The notes under the pieces are model-generated. The model was not told where the DNA came from. It ran no database searches and worked only from the letters and a program-made list of their open reading frames with translations. DNA of 64,000 bases, taken from positions 1 to 64,000 of the forward strand of contig JAKAGT010000026.1 in assembly GCA_021825585.1 (NCBI GenBank). Reading direction: 5' to 3'. The translations under genes were made by a program, and so were the position numbers. This DNA is from Bacteroidota bacterium. Lineage in GTDB: Bacteria; Bacteroidota; Ignavibacteria; Kryptoniales; JAKASW01. Below are positions 45,328-54,640 of this stretch, piece by piece (positions within the stretch are counted from its first letter, which is position 1; each line of letters opens with the position of its first letter).

Positions 45328-47385
45328 ATGGCGAAAAAGGACGTGGCGACTAAGTCTGGGCCGCGCAAAATGCAGAAGGACGGCAAGTCGGGAAATAAGG
45401 GTGCCGAAAATAAGGAGACGAAGAAGGTCCTGGCTGTAGTCACAGAGGAGAAGAAACAATCGAAATCAGATAACGGCAAAGGATACACGGCAGAGAGCAT
45501 TACCATTCTGAAGGGCCTGGAGGCCGTAAGAAAACGTCCGGCGATGTATATCGGCGACGTGGGGCAGCGCGGCCTGCACCATCTTGTATACGAGATAGTG
45601 GACAACTCGATTGACGAGGCGCTGGCGGGGTTCTGCAAGAACATTCTGGTTACGATAAACAAGGACGGCAGTATAACCGTCGAGGACGACGGACGCGGAA
45701 TTCCCACCGATCTGCATCCTGTCGAAAAAAAGTCGGCCCTTGAAGTCGTCATGACGATGCTCCACGCGGGCGGAAAATTCGACAAGACGACATATAAAGT
45801 CTCCGGCGGGCTTCATGGTGTCGGAGCCGCCGTGGTAAATGCCGTCTCCGAATGGGCGGAAGTGACCGTTTACCGCGATGGTAAGGTTTTTTACCAGAAA
45901 TACAAGCGCGGCGAGCCGGTCGAGGCCGCCAAGGCAATCGGGAAGGAAGCGAAGAAGACCGGGACGACCACGACCTTCATGCCCGACAAGGAGATCTTCA
46001 AGAACAGGAATTACAAGTTCGAGACCCTGGCTGAGAGAATGCGCGAGCTCGCTTTCCTCAACCCCGAGATCACGATCAAGCTGATGGACAAGCGTGACGG
46101 CAACGAAGAAGAATTCCACTACAACGGTGGAATCGTCGAGTTCGTCCGCTACATCGACGGCACAAGGAAGACGCTTGCAAAGGACCCCATCTTTGTCACC
46201 GGCGAACGGGAAGGCGTAGCGGTCGAAGTGGCCTTTGAATACTGCGACGATTACCGGGAGAATCTTTTCTCATACGTCAACGATATCAACACCGTTGAAG
46301 GGGGCACCCACGTCAGCGGTTTCAGGAGCGCTCTCACGAGAACACTGAAATCATATGCGGACAAGAACAACCTGGTGAAGTCGGACAAGATCAACCTGAC
46401 CGGCGACGATTTCAGGGAAGGCCTGACGGTAGTCATCAGCGCGAAGGTTCCGGAGCCGCAGTTCGAGGGACAGACGAAGACCAAGCTCGGGAACGGCGAG
46501 GTGGAGAGCATCGTCCAGACGATAGTGAACGACCGGCTGGGACAATATCTCGAAGAGAATCCCGGGATAGCGAAGAGAATTATAGACAGGGCAGTGAACT
46601 CGGCAGAGGCGCGCGAGGCCGCCCGCAAGGCTAGAGAAATCGTCAGGCGCAAAAACGCACTGGAGTCCTCGAACCTCCCGGGGAAACTTGCGGACTGTTC
46701 CATTAACGATCCGGAGCACTGCGAGATATTCATCGTCGAGGGAGATTCCGCGGGCGGCTCTGCAAAGCAGGGTAGAGACAGACAGTTTCAGGCGATACTT
46801 CCCCTGAAGGGAAAGATACTCAACGTCGAGAAGGCGAGGATGAATAAAATTCTCGAGAACGACGAAATCCGCTCGATTGTACAGGCAATCGGTGCGGGGA
46901 TCGGTGACGGCGACGAATTCAGCGCGGAAAAGGCGAGGTATGGAAAAGTTATACTCATGGCGGATGCAGACGTTGACGGAAGCCATATCAGAACGCTGCT
47001 CCTGACTTTTTTCTTCAGATACATGAAGGAACTTGTCGAGTTGGGAAAAGTGTACATTGCTCAGCCTCCGTTGTACAAAGTAAAGAGAGGGAAAGCCGAA
47101 CAGTATGCATACAGCGAAGATGAGCGGGACGATCTGATAAAGGAATATAAGAAAGGCACCGACGCCGAAGTCTTAGTCTCAAGATTCAAGGGCCTTGGTG
47201 AGATGAATCCCGAACAACTCTGGGAGACGACCATGGATCCCAACAAGCGGACACTTCTTCAGGTCAGCATCGAGAACGCTGCCGAGGCGGACAGGACATT
47301 TTCCATCCTGATGGGAGAAGATGTCGAGCCAAGGAAGAACTTCATCGAGAAGAATGCAAAGTATGTCAGGAACCTGGATGTGTAA
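45328..47385 (+). CDS. gyrB: DNA gyrase subunit B
   Basis: A 685-residue ATPase subunit of gyrase. The usual GyrB start (YTAESITILKGLEAVRKRPA) begins only at about residue 52. Before it is a lysine-rich, low-complexity tail (KKDVATKSGPRKMQKDGK and more) that most GyrB proteins lack. GHKL ATPase motifs (EIVDNSIDEA, DDGRGIP, GGLHGVGAAVVNA) and the TOPRIM region (IVEGDSAGGSAKQGRDR, DADVDGSHIRTLLL) are complete. An AGAGG site precedes ATG 45328. gyrA follows after 52 bp. Confidence 0.97.
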   Translation: MAKKDVATKSGPRKMQKDGKSGNKGAENKETKKVLAVVTEEKKQSKSDNGKGYTAESITILKGLEAVRKRPAMYIGDVGQRGLHHLVYEIVDNSIDEALAGFCKNILVTINKDGSITVEDDGRGIPTDLHPVEKKSALEVVMTMLHAGGKFDKTTYKVSGGLHGVGAAVVNAVSEWAEVTVYRDGKVFYQKYKRGEPVEAAKAIGKEAKKTGTTTTFMPDKEIFKNRNYKFETLAERMRELAFLNPEITIKLMDKRDGNEEEFHYNGGIVEFVRYIDGTRKTLAKDPIFVTGEREGVAVEVAFEYCDDYRENLFSYVNDINTVEGGTHVSGFRSALTRTLKSYADKNNLVKSDKINLTGDDFREGLTVVISAKVPEPQFEGQTKTKLGNGEVESIVQTIVNDRLGQYLEENPGIAKRIIDRAVNSAEAREAARKAREIVRRKNALESSNLPGKLADCSINDPEHCEIFIVEGDSAGGSAKQGRDRQFQAILPLKGKILNVEKARMNKILENDEIRSIVQAIGAGIGDGDEFSAEKARYGKVILMADADVDGSHIRTLLLTFFFRYMKELVELGKVYIAQPPLYKVKRGKAEQYAYSEDERDDLIKEYKKGTDAEVLVSRFKGLGEMNPEQLWETTMDPNKRTLLQVSIENAAEADRTFSILMGEDVEPRKNFIEKNAKYVRNLDV

Positions 47386-47400
47386 TGGAAACATACTGGC

Positions 47401-47432
47401 GGAATATTGGAATAATGGAAAATTGGAATAGG
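47401..47432 (+). repeat. Octamer array between gyrB and gyrA
   Basis: Four 8-nt steps: GGAATATT, GGAATAAT, GGAAAATT, GGAATAGG. They lie 15 bp after the gyrB stop and end 5 bp before the gyrA ATG (47438). The last unit may serve as the ribosome site, and every unit carries a GGAA. Confidence 0.75.
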
Positions 47433-47437
47433 TCATT

Positions 47438-49930
47438 ATGTCATTGAATGAAAAGTTATTACCGGTCGACATAGAAGACGAGATAAAAGGCTCGTATATA
47501 GACTACGCGATGTCCGTCATCGTGGCCCGTGCGCTCCCCGATGTGCGGGACGGCCTCAAGCCCGTACACAGGCGGGTTCTCTTCGGAATGATGGACCTCG
47601 GGCTCGATTATAACAAGCCTTACAAGAAGAGCGCAAGGATTGTCGGAGAAGTGCTCGGAAAATATCATCCTCATGGCGACTCGGCGGTTTATGATACGCT
47701 TGTCAGGATGGCCCAGGACTGGTCCCTGCGCTACCCGTTAGTTGACGGGCAGGGGAATTTCGGCTCGATCGACGGAGATTCGGCGGCTGCGATGCGTTAT
47801 ACAGAGGCGAGACTTTCCAGAATCGCCGGGGAAATGCTTCGCGACCTTGAAAAGAACACCGTGGATTTTACTCCGAACTTCGACGAATCGCTGAAGGAGC
47901 CGCTCGTTCTCCCGTCTCTTGTTCCGAACCTCCTCGTGAACGGTTCCAGCGGAATCGCAGTCGGCATGGCGACGAACATCCCGCCGCACAATTTGAGCGA
48001 TACCGTGGACGCGATAGCGAACCTGATAAAGAACCCGGAGATGCCGATCGAGAAACTGATAAAGATCCTGAAGGCGCCGGACTTCCCGACGGGCGGAATA
48101 ATATTCGGCTACGAGGGAGTCAAGGACGCTTACATGACCGGCCGCGGAAGGATAATTCTGCGAGCGAAGGCCAACATCGAGACCCTCAAGAACGGAAGAG
48201 TAAACATCATCATCACCGAGGTACCATATCAGGTAAATAAGGCAAATCTCATCGAAAAGATCGCGGACCTGGTCAGAGAGAAGAAGATTGAAGACATATC
48301 TGACATCAGGGACGAGTCGGACAGGGACGGAATCCGCGTGGTGATCGAGCTGAAACGCGACGCGGAGGCGCAGGTCGTCTTGAATAATCTCTACAAGCAC
48401 ACACAGATGCAGACCACTTTCGGTGTGATTATGCTTGCGCTCGTGGAGGGTGTGCCGAAGGTTCTTAACCTCAAAGAGGTGATGGAACACTTCATTAACC
48501 ACCGGCACGAAGTTGTGGTCAGAAGAACCAAGTTCGACCTCGATGCCGCCGAAAAGCGCGCGCACATACTCGAAGGTTACAAGATCGCCCTCGACAACAT
48601 CGACGAGGTGGTGCAGATTATCAAGAAGTCGAAGGATCCTGAGACGGCAAAGACCGCCCTGATGAAAAGGTTCAAGCTGAGCGAGATACAGGCAAAGGCG
48701 ATCCTGGCGCTGACGCTGCAGAGACTCACCGGCCTGGAAAGAAAGAAAATCGAAGACGAATACCGGGAGACGATCAAACTCATCGAGAAGTTGCGCGCGA
48801 TCCTTGCCAGCAAGGCGATGAGGATGGACATCATCCGCGAGGAGCTCCTCGAGCTGAAGAAGAACTTTGGCGACGAGCGCCGGACGGAGATTGTCGAGAA
48901 GGCATCGGAGTTCAGCATCGAGGATATGATTGCCGAAGAGGACGTCGTGATCACGATAACGCACAACGGATTCATAAAGCGTTATCCTGTAAGCGGTTAC
49001 AGGCGGCAAAGCCGGGGCGGAAAGGGAATCACGGCCCAGTCGACCCGGGAAGACGATTTTGTGGAACACATGTTCATCGCCTCGACACACCAGTATATCC
49101 TCTTCTTCTCCGACAAGGGCAGAGCATACTGGCTGAAGGTGCACGAGGTGCCCGAAGGCGGCAGGGTATCGCGCGGAAGATCGATCGTCAACCTGATAGG
49201 GAAGATGGCGGACGAGGACATCACTGCATTTCTCCCGGTCAAGGACTTCAGCGTAGATATGTACGTCACTATGGTAACAAAGCGCGGTCATGTGAAGAAG
49301 GTGACACTCAGTGAATTTTCCAATCCGCGGAAGGTCGGGATCATCGCCATCGTGCTCGATAAGGGTGATCGCCTGATCGACGCATGGCTGACGGACGGAA
49401 AGCAGGACATAATCATCGGCAGCAAGAACGGTCTCGCGCTGAGGTTCAACGAGAAGGACGTTCGTCCGATGGGACGGGGCGCCCGCGGAGTGAAGGGAAT
49501 GAACCTATCGAAAGGCGACGAGGTAATCGGCATGATCACGGTCGGCAGGCCGGGAGCGAGCGTACTCATAGTCACGGACAAAGGATTCGGAAAACGGAGT
49601 GAGGTAAACGAGTACTCCCTCAGACGCCGCGGCGGAAAGGGGTTGATTACCGTAAAGACCGGCGACAAGAACGGGAAGCTCCTCTCGATCAAGGAAGTCA
49701 TCGACAACGACGACATCATGATAGTGACCACGAAAGGATACCTCATACGCCAGCATGTGAAAGACATCAGGCTCGCCGGAAGGAATACCCAGGGTGTGAG
49801 GCTCATCCGCCTGCAGGGTACCGACATGATCGCCGCGGTCGCCCGCGTGCTTGCGGAAGACGACGGCGAGTCTAACGGAAACGGATCCAACGGAGACCAG
49901 AAAGACCTTTTCGAAGAGGGAGAAGAATAG
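47438..49930 (+). CDS. gyrA: DNA gyrase subunit A
   Basis: An 830-residue breakage-reunion subunit that introduces negative supercoils with GyrB. The quinolone-region [10 protein letters not shown] and the catalytic tyrosine in [10 protein letters not shown] are intact. A GyrA-box-like QSRGGKG lies at the start of the six-bladed C-terminal wrapping domain, and the chain ends in an acidic tail (DLFEEGEE). Serine follows GD in HPHGDSAV, the drug-sensitive form. A strong terminator follows the gene. Confidence 0.97.
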   Translation: MSLNEKLLPVDIEDEIKGSYIDYAMSVIVARALPDVRDGLKPVHRRVLFGMMDLGLDYNKPYKKSARIVGEVLGKYHPHGDSAVYDTLVRMAQDWSLRYPLVDGQGNFGSIDGDSAAAMRYTEARLSRIAGEMLRDLEKNTVDFTPNFDESLKEPLVLPSLVPNLLVNGSSGIAVGMATNIPPHNLSDTVDAIANLIKNPEMPIEKLIKILKAPDFPTGGIIFGYEGVKDAYMTGRGRIILRAKANIETLKNGRVNIIITEVPYQVNKANLIEKIADLVREKKIEDISDIRDESDRDGIRVVIELKRDAEAQVVLNNLYKHTQMQTTFGVIMLALVEGVPKVLNLKEVMEHFINHRHEVVVRRTKFDLDAAEKRAHILEGYKIALDNIDEVVQIIKKSKDPETAKTALMKRFKLSEIQAKAILALTLQRLTGLERKKIEDEYRETIKLIEKLRAILASKAMRMDIIREELLELKKNFGDERRTEIVEKASEFSIEDMIAEEDVVITITHNGFIKRYPVSGYRRQSRGGKGITAQSTREDDFVEHMFIASTHQYILFFSDKGRAYWLKVHEVPEGGRVSRGRSIVNLIGKMADEDITAFLPVKDFSVDMYVTMVTKRGHVKKVTLSEFSNPRKVGIIAIVLDKGDRLIDAWLTDGKQDIIIGSKNGLALRFNEKDVRPMGRGARGVKGMNLSKGDEVIGMITVGRPGASVLIVTDKGFGKRSEVNEYSLRRRGGKGLITVKTGDKNGKLLSIKEVIDNDDIMIVTTKGYLIRQHVKDIRLAGRNTQGVRLIRLQGTDMIAAVARVLAEDDGESNGNGSNGDQKDLFEEGEE

Positions 49931-49996
49931 GCGGAATCTCCGGGCTGACGGCTCAGCTGTTACCGGGTGTCAGAAGAGAAATAGGAACGAGAAGAC

Positions 49997-50027
49997 AAAA
50001 GGCGATGTGGCGACCCATCGCCTTTTT
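49997..50027 (+). terminator. Rho-independent terminator of the dnaA-gyrA cluster
   Basis: AAAAGGCGATG (49997-50007) and CATCGCCTTTT (50016-50026) form an 11-bp stem with an 8-base loop, running into T residues. Confidence 0.88.
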
Positions 50028-50092
50028 ATCGGGGGTGCATCAGCGAGTACTTCTGCAGGTCGGTTGCAGACGACCACTTTTTTACGTTCCCT

Positions 50093-51349
50093 TCATGCCT
50101 CCGAAACCCCTGAAGTCTCGCCGGCTGCGGATCCAGCGCTCTCTACCAACTTTGACTCGCGGAGCCTCATCGCAAGGAAAAGGCTTAGGAATACAAGTGC
50201 GACCATCACAATGAGCGACGGCGTCATGGAACCGCTCGACGTCCTGAACATGTCCATTCCGAAGATAAACGCTATTCCGGAAATCTGTCCCATGAGCAGG
50301 AGAAGGCCGTTCGAGGTTCCTTCGGGTGTAGGCCTGGCAATCTCGGCTCCGTACTGGAAACCGATGGGTCCGCAGCTCAGCAGGAAGAACCCAAGCGCAA
50401 AACAGGAGGTATAGAGGAGTCCGGCGGTGTGAGCGAATGTTATGCCGAGCAGGCCGGGAATCGTCCCCGCGAGGCCGATGAGGATGAAAGGAACTCGTTT
50501 CCGGTATTTGTCTGACATTGTCGGGAGGATCAAAGCACCGATGATGCCGCCGACTATCATAAGGCCACCCGCCGTCCCTGCCTGTGTCGCCGTGAAGCCG
50601 CGCGGACTGATGATGTCTTCGATCCAGGTTGTAACGCTGTTGAAAACGCCGAGACCGATGAAAAATATGAGCATAAGCAGGAGAAAGTTGCCGTTGCGCA
50701 GCACCTGTTTCATTCCGTCGAACATCAGCGCGCGCTCCTCCAGCTCGGGCGGACCGGGCGGCGTTGCCGGATGCTCGCGTGCAAACAGAATGAACAGCAC
50801 TCCCACGACGAGTGCCCCGACGCCGTAATACAGGAGCATGTTTGAGAAGCCGGCGGTTAGCGTCAGGTCCGGAGTCAGGGCCAGTCCCGCGAGGATGCCG
50901 AGATACATAGCGAGTGAGCCGAGCCCGGAGGCCGTGGCACGCTCTTCGATGGGGAACCAGCGGGCGGCAACCTTCGTGAGAGCGTTCAGTATAAACGGCT
51001 GGCCGACCGCCGTCCCGATCTGGGCGATCATCACGAGCGTGAAATTAGTCGCGACGATCCCGCGCATCAGACCGAATATGCCGGTCAACGCTGCTCCGAT
51101 CCCTACAGCAACCCGGAAGCCGTACGTGTCGATCACCCATGATGCCGGTATCGAGAAAACCAGGAAGGCAATCATGAAACTCATCGACAATAGCCCGATA
51201 TCGAGCTGGGAGACGTGATAGTAGGCAGCTGCAGCGTCGGTCACCGGCGCAAACGTGATCCATATCAGCTGGTTAAGAGCCGCGACCAGCATGAAGACGA
51301 CCAGGATGACCCATCTGTAGTTATAGATCTTGAAGGCAGGGTGTTCCAT
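50093..51349 (-). CDS. Major facilitator superfamily transporter (FLVCR-like branch)
   Basis: A 418-residue transporter with twelve predicted membrane helices. Features such as IPASWVIDTYGFRVAVGIGA, IGTAVGQPFILNALTKVAARW and FPIEERATA resemble the FLVCR/DIRC2 branch of MFS, whose eukaryotic members move heme or choline. The substrate here is unknown. A GGAGAT site precedes ATG 51349. It is convergent with gyrA across a terminator. Confidence 0.85.
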   Translation of the reverse strand: MEHPAFKIYNYRWVILVVFMLVAALNQLIWITFAPVTDAAAAYYHVSQLDIGLLSMSFMIAFLVFSIPASWVIDTYGFRVAVGIGAALTGIFGLMRGIVATNFTLVMIAQIGTAVGQPFILNALTKVAARWFPIEERATASGLGSLAMYLGILAGLALTPDLTLTAGFSNMLLYYGVGALVVGVLFILFAREHPATPPGPPELEERALMFDGMKQVLRNGNFLLLMLIFFIGLGVFNSVTTWIEDIISPRGFTATQAGTAGGLMIVGGIIGALILPTMSDKYRKRVPFILIGLAGTIPGLLGITFAHTAGLLYTSCFALGFFLLSCGPIGFQYGAEIARPTPEGTSNGLLLLMGQISGIAFIFGMDMFRTSSGSMTPSLIVMVALVFLSLFLAMRLRESKLVESAGSAAGETSGVSEA

Positions 51350-51495
51350 GTTTGTAGTATCTCCTTTGATGTTGAACTAAAAAGTCGCTCGGTCTGCGGT
51401 ACCGATAGCGCTCGATCCTCTTTGTGTTTGGAACAAAGTTTGACGACAAGCTTCGGCGTGATTGTTTATGGCGTCGAAGGCAGGGAAGTGCCGGG

Positions 51496-51876
51496 TCATG
51501 CCCGCGGAGTCGGCTCGAATAGTTCGACGGGGTTTCCTGACGGGTCATCGATGAGTATCTGTCTTCCACCGACGCCGAGGACGATGTCGTTTCGGAAACG
51601 GACACCGGCTTCTCGCAGCCTTTCGACCTCTGAAGAGATATCGGAGACTTCTATGGAGAATCTGTTCCAGCCGCCCGGTTCAGGCTTACGTCCATCGGGC
51701 GTCGATCGGCCGCCGCCGGCCTGGTTGGACGGTGCACTCAAGACCAGACGGAGATTGTCCCGCGACAACATCGCGAATGTCGGTGTGGGATGCATTATGG
51801 GGGAAAAACCGGGTTGGCCTGTATAGAATGCGATTGCTTCGTCAACGTCATGAACGATATAACGAACCGTTACCAT
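51496..51876 (-). CDS. VOC/glyoxalase-family protein
   Basis: A 126-residue protein of the vicinal oxygen chelate fold: VRYIVHDVDEAIAFYTGQPG at the start and GRQILIDDPSGNPVELFEP at the end are standard. The central loop GGGRSTPDGRKPEPGGW is typical of a common uncharacterised subgroup. The metal ligands expected for glyoxalase I are not clearly conserved, so the reaction is open. A GGAGGAGAG site precedes ATG 51876. Confidence 0.88.
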   Translation of the reverse strand: MVTVRYIVHDVDEAIAFYTGQPGFSPIMHPTPTFAMLSRDNLRLVLSAPSNQAGGGRSTPDGRKPEPGGWNRFSIEVSDISSEVERLREAGVRFRNDIVLGVGGRQILIDDPSGNPVELFEPTPRA

Positions 51877-52158
51877 GTCTCTCCTCCTCCGGCGGTAAGA
51901 TTGAAGTCGTCTTCGCCGCCATATTGTGCTGTTGAAAGAAAGAACCGGAAGCGTGCGGAGAACCGTTTCTACCGCACCGGTCTTGCATGGAATTTATTCC
52001 GTTGCGATTCAAAGTGCAATCGGATTTAAAATGCCGGACGTCACCGTGAGTCAGCCGCCTGTCTGCTCCAGGAACGTCCGGTGATGCCGCCGCGTTTTAC
52101 CGTGTATGAAGGTTCAAGCTTTCCGATTATACGCGGCCAACCCCAGGAGGAATCTCCC

Positions 52159-52494
52159 GTGACTACAATTACAGACGACTTCATGCGTCAGCGCCTTTCG
52201 CAGGCAAGGAACTATACGATTGTCATTCTGAAGAAGACGTCAAGAACGAGTGAACCAGGAGCGGACAAAATAATCTGGGAGCATGGGCGCAGGAACATGG
52301 CCATGAATGCCGACGGGCTGCTTCCGGTGGTCTGCCCGGTCAACGACGGCACGGATCTGGCCGGCGTCGGAATCTTCGATGCGAGTGTGGAGGAGACCCT
52401 GAAGATTCTGGATGACGATCCCGGCGTAAAGGCGGGACTCTTCACATTCGAATTGCACCCCTGCCGTGGTTTTCCGGGAAGCAGCCTTCCGTGA
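52159..52494 (+). CDS. YciI-like small protein
   Basis: A 111-residue protein that reads like the YCII-related alpha+beta domain: a first strand (NYTIVILKKT), HGRRNMAMNADGLLPVVCPV, and GIFDASVEETLKILDDDPGV followed by AGLFTFELHPC. The start is GTG 52159, with AGGAGG 8 nt ahead (52145-52150); the frame is open back to 52081. Related proteins are small putative dehydratases or lyases without a confirmed role. It stands alone before a terminator. Confidence 0.68.
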   Translation: MTTITDDFMRQRLSQARNYTIVILKKTSRTSEPGADKIIWEHGRRNMAMNADGLLPVVCPVNDGTDLAGVGIFDASVEETLKILDDDPGVKAGLFTFELHPCRGFPGSSLP

Positions 52495-52536
52495 CCTGGA
52501 AGAGACACCTCACGGAAAGGCCGCGCCGGACCATGC

Positions 52537-52569
52537 ATCCGGAACTGCTATCCGGCGCCGGATTTTTTT
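52537..52569 (+). terminator. Terminator after the YciI-like gene
   Basis: ATCCGG (52537-52542) can pair with CCGGAT (52558-52563), which runs straight into TTTTTTT. An alternative stem uses GCGCCGGA (52523-52530) with TCCGGCGC (52551-52558). Confidence 0.65.
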
Positions 52570-52663
52570 GAAACAGGAGACATTCGCATGAGCCGGCAAT
52601 TTCTGTAAGGGAGACTATAAGAATAGGAACAACCGCAGCTGAGTATCTCTTTGAAAAATAAAG

Positions 52664-52683
52664 GCCGGCTATCGACAGCCGGC
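52664..52683. repeat. Small GC-rich hairpin
   Basis: GCCGGCT (52664-52670) and AGCCGGC (52677-52683) enclose ATCGAC. On the minus strand it is followed by TTTATTTTT, so it could stop antisense transcripts. It lies between two plus-strand genes. Confidence 0.45.
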
Positions 52684-52835
52684 TCTACATTCATTTACGG
52701 TTAGGTACCAAGTTGAGAAACCGGTTAGACATCCCAACTTGCCGAGTGTTATATTAGCCCAGAATTAAAGACGGAATTCCTATGCAAGGACAACTCGATG
52801 AGCCGACAGTCAATCTTCCAGGAAGGAGGCCAGAA

Positions 52836-53852
52836 ATGTTGTCACGCGAGAAGTCTCAAGTCCCTTCGCAACCCGCAGGAATGCGTCCGAATGAAATGCT
52901 GAGGGCGGTAAGCCGGACTTTTGCGGTTTCAATCGAGCGGCTCCCGAAGGCCCTGCGCGACGTGGTTACCACGGCATACCTGTTATACCGTGTCTCGGAT
53001 TGCCTGGAGGACAACACGCAGCTAATGGCATCGCATAAAGCCGACCTTCTCCGAATGTGGTCCCGAGTGCTTGTCGACAGTATGCCGGTCGACAGCCTTA
53101 CCGGCAAGATACATCACTTGGACGAAACCGATCCCGAGGTTTACGTCGCCAGACACGCAGGAGAGATCCTGAGGAGGCTTAGAAGGCTTCCGCAGCCGAT
53201 TCAGGAAATCATAACGAAATATGTCAATGAAACCTCGCTTGGTATGGCACGCTGGCAGGAGAACGGCGACGTACGCACCGAAGAGGATATGGACGACTAC
53301 ATGCACCAGGTCGCGGGGCGCGTAGGTTATCTTCTGACGGACCTTTTCGCATTGTACTCTCCCACCATCATGGAACGGAAGGAGCGGCTGTTTCCTCTGG
53401 CAAGGCATTTCGGCCTGGCACTGCAGACTGTGAACATCATACGAGGATTGCGCAAGGACTACGAGCGGGGGTGGGTCTATGTACCCCGTACTTTTTATGA
53501 ACCGCTCGGGTTGACGCGCGACAACCTCCTATCGCCGGGCAACGCGGCACAGATACTCAAGGTGGTCGACCGACTGGCAGACAAAGCGGAGACTCATCTG
53601 CAATACGGATTGAATTATATTGTTAATCTTCCTAAGTGGCTTCATGGATTACGACTCGCCTGCATGTGGCCGCTGCTGTTTGGCGTGAGGACGCTTGCCG
53701 TCAGCCGCAACAATATTGATGTTATTCTTTCCGAAGTTAAGATTACCCGGAAGGACGTAAAGAAGATCATGCTTGACACGACTCTGTTTGGATGGTCAAA
53801 TGGCTGGCTGATTAATTACTATGACCGTCTTCATACGATAGGAACAGGCTAA
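52836..53852 (+). CDS. Squalene/phytoene synthase family protein
   Basis: A 338-residue head-to-head prenyl synthase. The first aspartate-rich region reads YRVSDCLED and the second is in TVNIIRGLRKDYERGWVYVP, with SRTFAVSIERLP at the start. The sequence looks closer to squalene synthase than to crtB, but the second DxxxD is altered (RGLRKD). I choose ATG 52836 because AAGGAGG lies 6 nt ahead; the frame opens at 52782. It would join two farnesyl diphosphates for hopanoids or carotenoids. No cyclase or desaturase is nearby. Confidence 0.85.
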   Translation: MLSREKSQVPSQPAGMRPNEMLRAVSRTFAVSIERLPKALRDVVTTAYLLYRVSDCLEDNTQLMASHKADLLRMWSRVLVDSMPVDSLTGKIHHLDETDPEVYVARHAGEILRRLRRLPQPIQEIITKYVNETSLGMARWQENGDVRTEEDMDDYMHQVAGRVGYLLTDLFALYSPTIMERKERLFPLARHFGLALQTVNIIRGLRKDYERGWVYVPRTFYEPLGLTRDNLLSPGNAAQILKVVDRLADKAETHLQYGLNYIVNLPKWLHGLRLACMWPLLFGVRTLAVSRNNIDVILSEVKITRKDVKKIMLDTTLFGWSNGWLINYYDRLHTIGTG

Positions 53853-53865
53853 CTGGCAGAAGAAG

Positions 53866-53997
53866 TCACCGTCCCGAGCCGCCCAGGATCTTTGCGTATA
53901 AGTTGAGCGCTTCCTCGCAGTCTCCTCTGAGACTCAGGTAGGGGACGATTTGCCTGGGTTCTGCGTTACTTGTATTGCTGCGACGATCAACTGTCAT
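53866..53997 (-). pseudogene. N-terminal fragment of a PhnB-like VOC protein
   Basis: Forty-three codons from ATG 53997 end in RQIVPYLSLRGDCEEALNLY and AKILGGSGR before a TGA. This is the first strand and helix of PhnB-like VOC proteins (usually IxPYLxFxGxxEEALxFYxxxxGG), which run to about 140 residues. The rest is missing and squalene synthase lies directly beyond. It is divergent from the DinB gene at 54029. Confidence 0.7.
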
Positions 53998-54028
53998 CGG
54001 ATAAACAATTCTGTAGAAGGAGACCGTT

Positions 54029-54529
54029 ATGGAAAACATCACGCTGGGAAAATTCTTTCTGAAGGAACTCGAGGAGGAAGCGCCCGCCTCGAGGAAGTGT
54101 CTGGAAAGGGTTCCCGAATCCCTTTTTACCTGGAAACCGCATGAAAAGTCCATGCAGATGGGTTACCTGGCCCTCCTCGTTGCCGAAATTCCCAAATGGA
54201 TAACCGAAATCGTCGAGGTATCGGAAATCGATTTTGCGACCTTTAAGCACTTTCAGCCGAAGACAATCGATGAGCTGGTCAAACACTTTGAAGATAATCT
54301 CAAGGCGACCAGAGTCGCACTGCAGAACGTATCCGATAAGGCCCTCTCCGAGCCGTTCCATCTCAAGTCCAACGGCAAGGTTCTATTCAGTTCACCGAAA
54401 TCGGATAACATCGGTTCGTCTATCAACCATCTCGTACATCATCGCGGACAATTAACCGTTTACCTGAGGCTCAATAACATTGCCGTTCCCTCGATCTACG
54501 GGCCATCTGCGGACGATAGGAATTTCTAG
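54029..54529 (+). CDS. DinB-superfamily protein
   Basis: A 166-residue four-helix bundle. Metal-site histidines are in TWKPHEKS and INHLVHHRGQLTVYLRL, the standard DinB arrangement. The protein closely resembles the one at 62039-62530 (shared TWKPHEKS, HHRGQLTVYLRL, GPxADxR end), so they are paralogues. Function is unknown; relatives are thiol or maleylpyruvate transferases or hydrolases. AGGAG precedes the ATG. Confidence 0.88.
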   Translation: MENITLGKFFLKELEEEAPASRKCLERVPESLFTWKPHEKSMQMGYLALLVAEIPKWITEIVEVSEIDFATFKHFQPKTIDELVKHFEDNLKATRVALQNVSDKALSEPFHLKSNGKVLFSSPKSDNIGSSINHLVHHRGQLTVYLRLNNIAVPSIYGPSADDRNF

Positions 54530-54607
54530 CGGGATCTGATCGCGTTATTGCCTGGCCATTTCTCACGAATCCGGATTACCAGACGGTTCGGTTCTTCTGC
54601 CCGGTAA

Positions 54608-54623
54608 ACGCATGTGCATGCGT
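54608..54623. repeat. 16-bp palindrome between convergent genes
   Basis: ACGCATG and CATGCGT flank TG in the gap between the DinB gene and the T9SS cargo gene. It is not followed by a T-run. Confidence 0.35.
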
Positions 54624-54640
54624 CGTCAGCAGCCTTCTGC

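Noticed and set aside
47738-49291. A 517-codon frame antisense to gyrA
   Set aside because: It is a shadow of gyrA with no family features.
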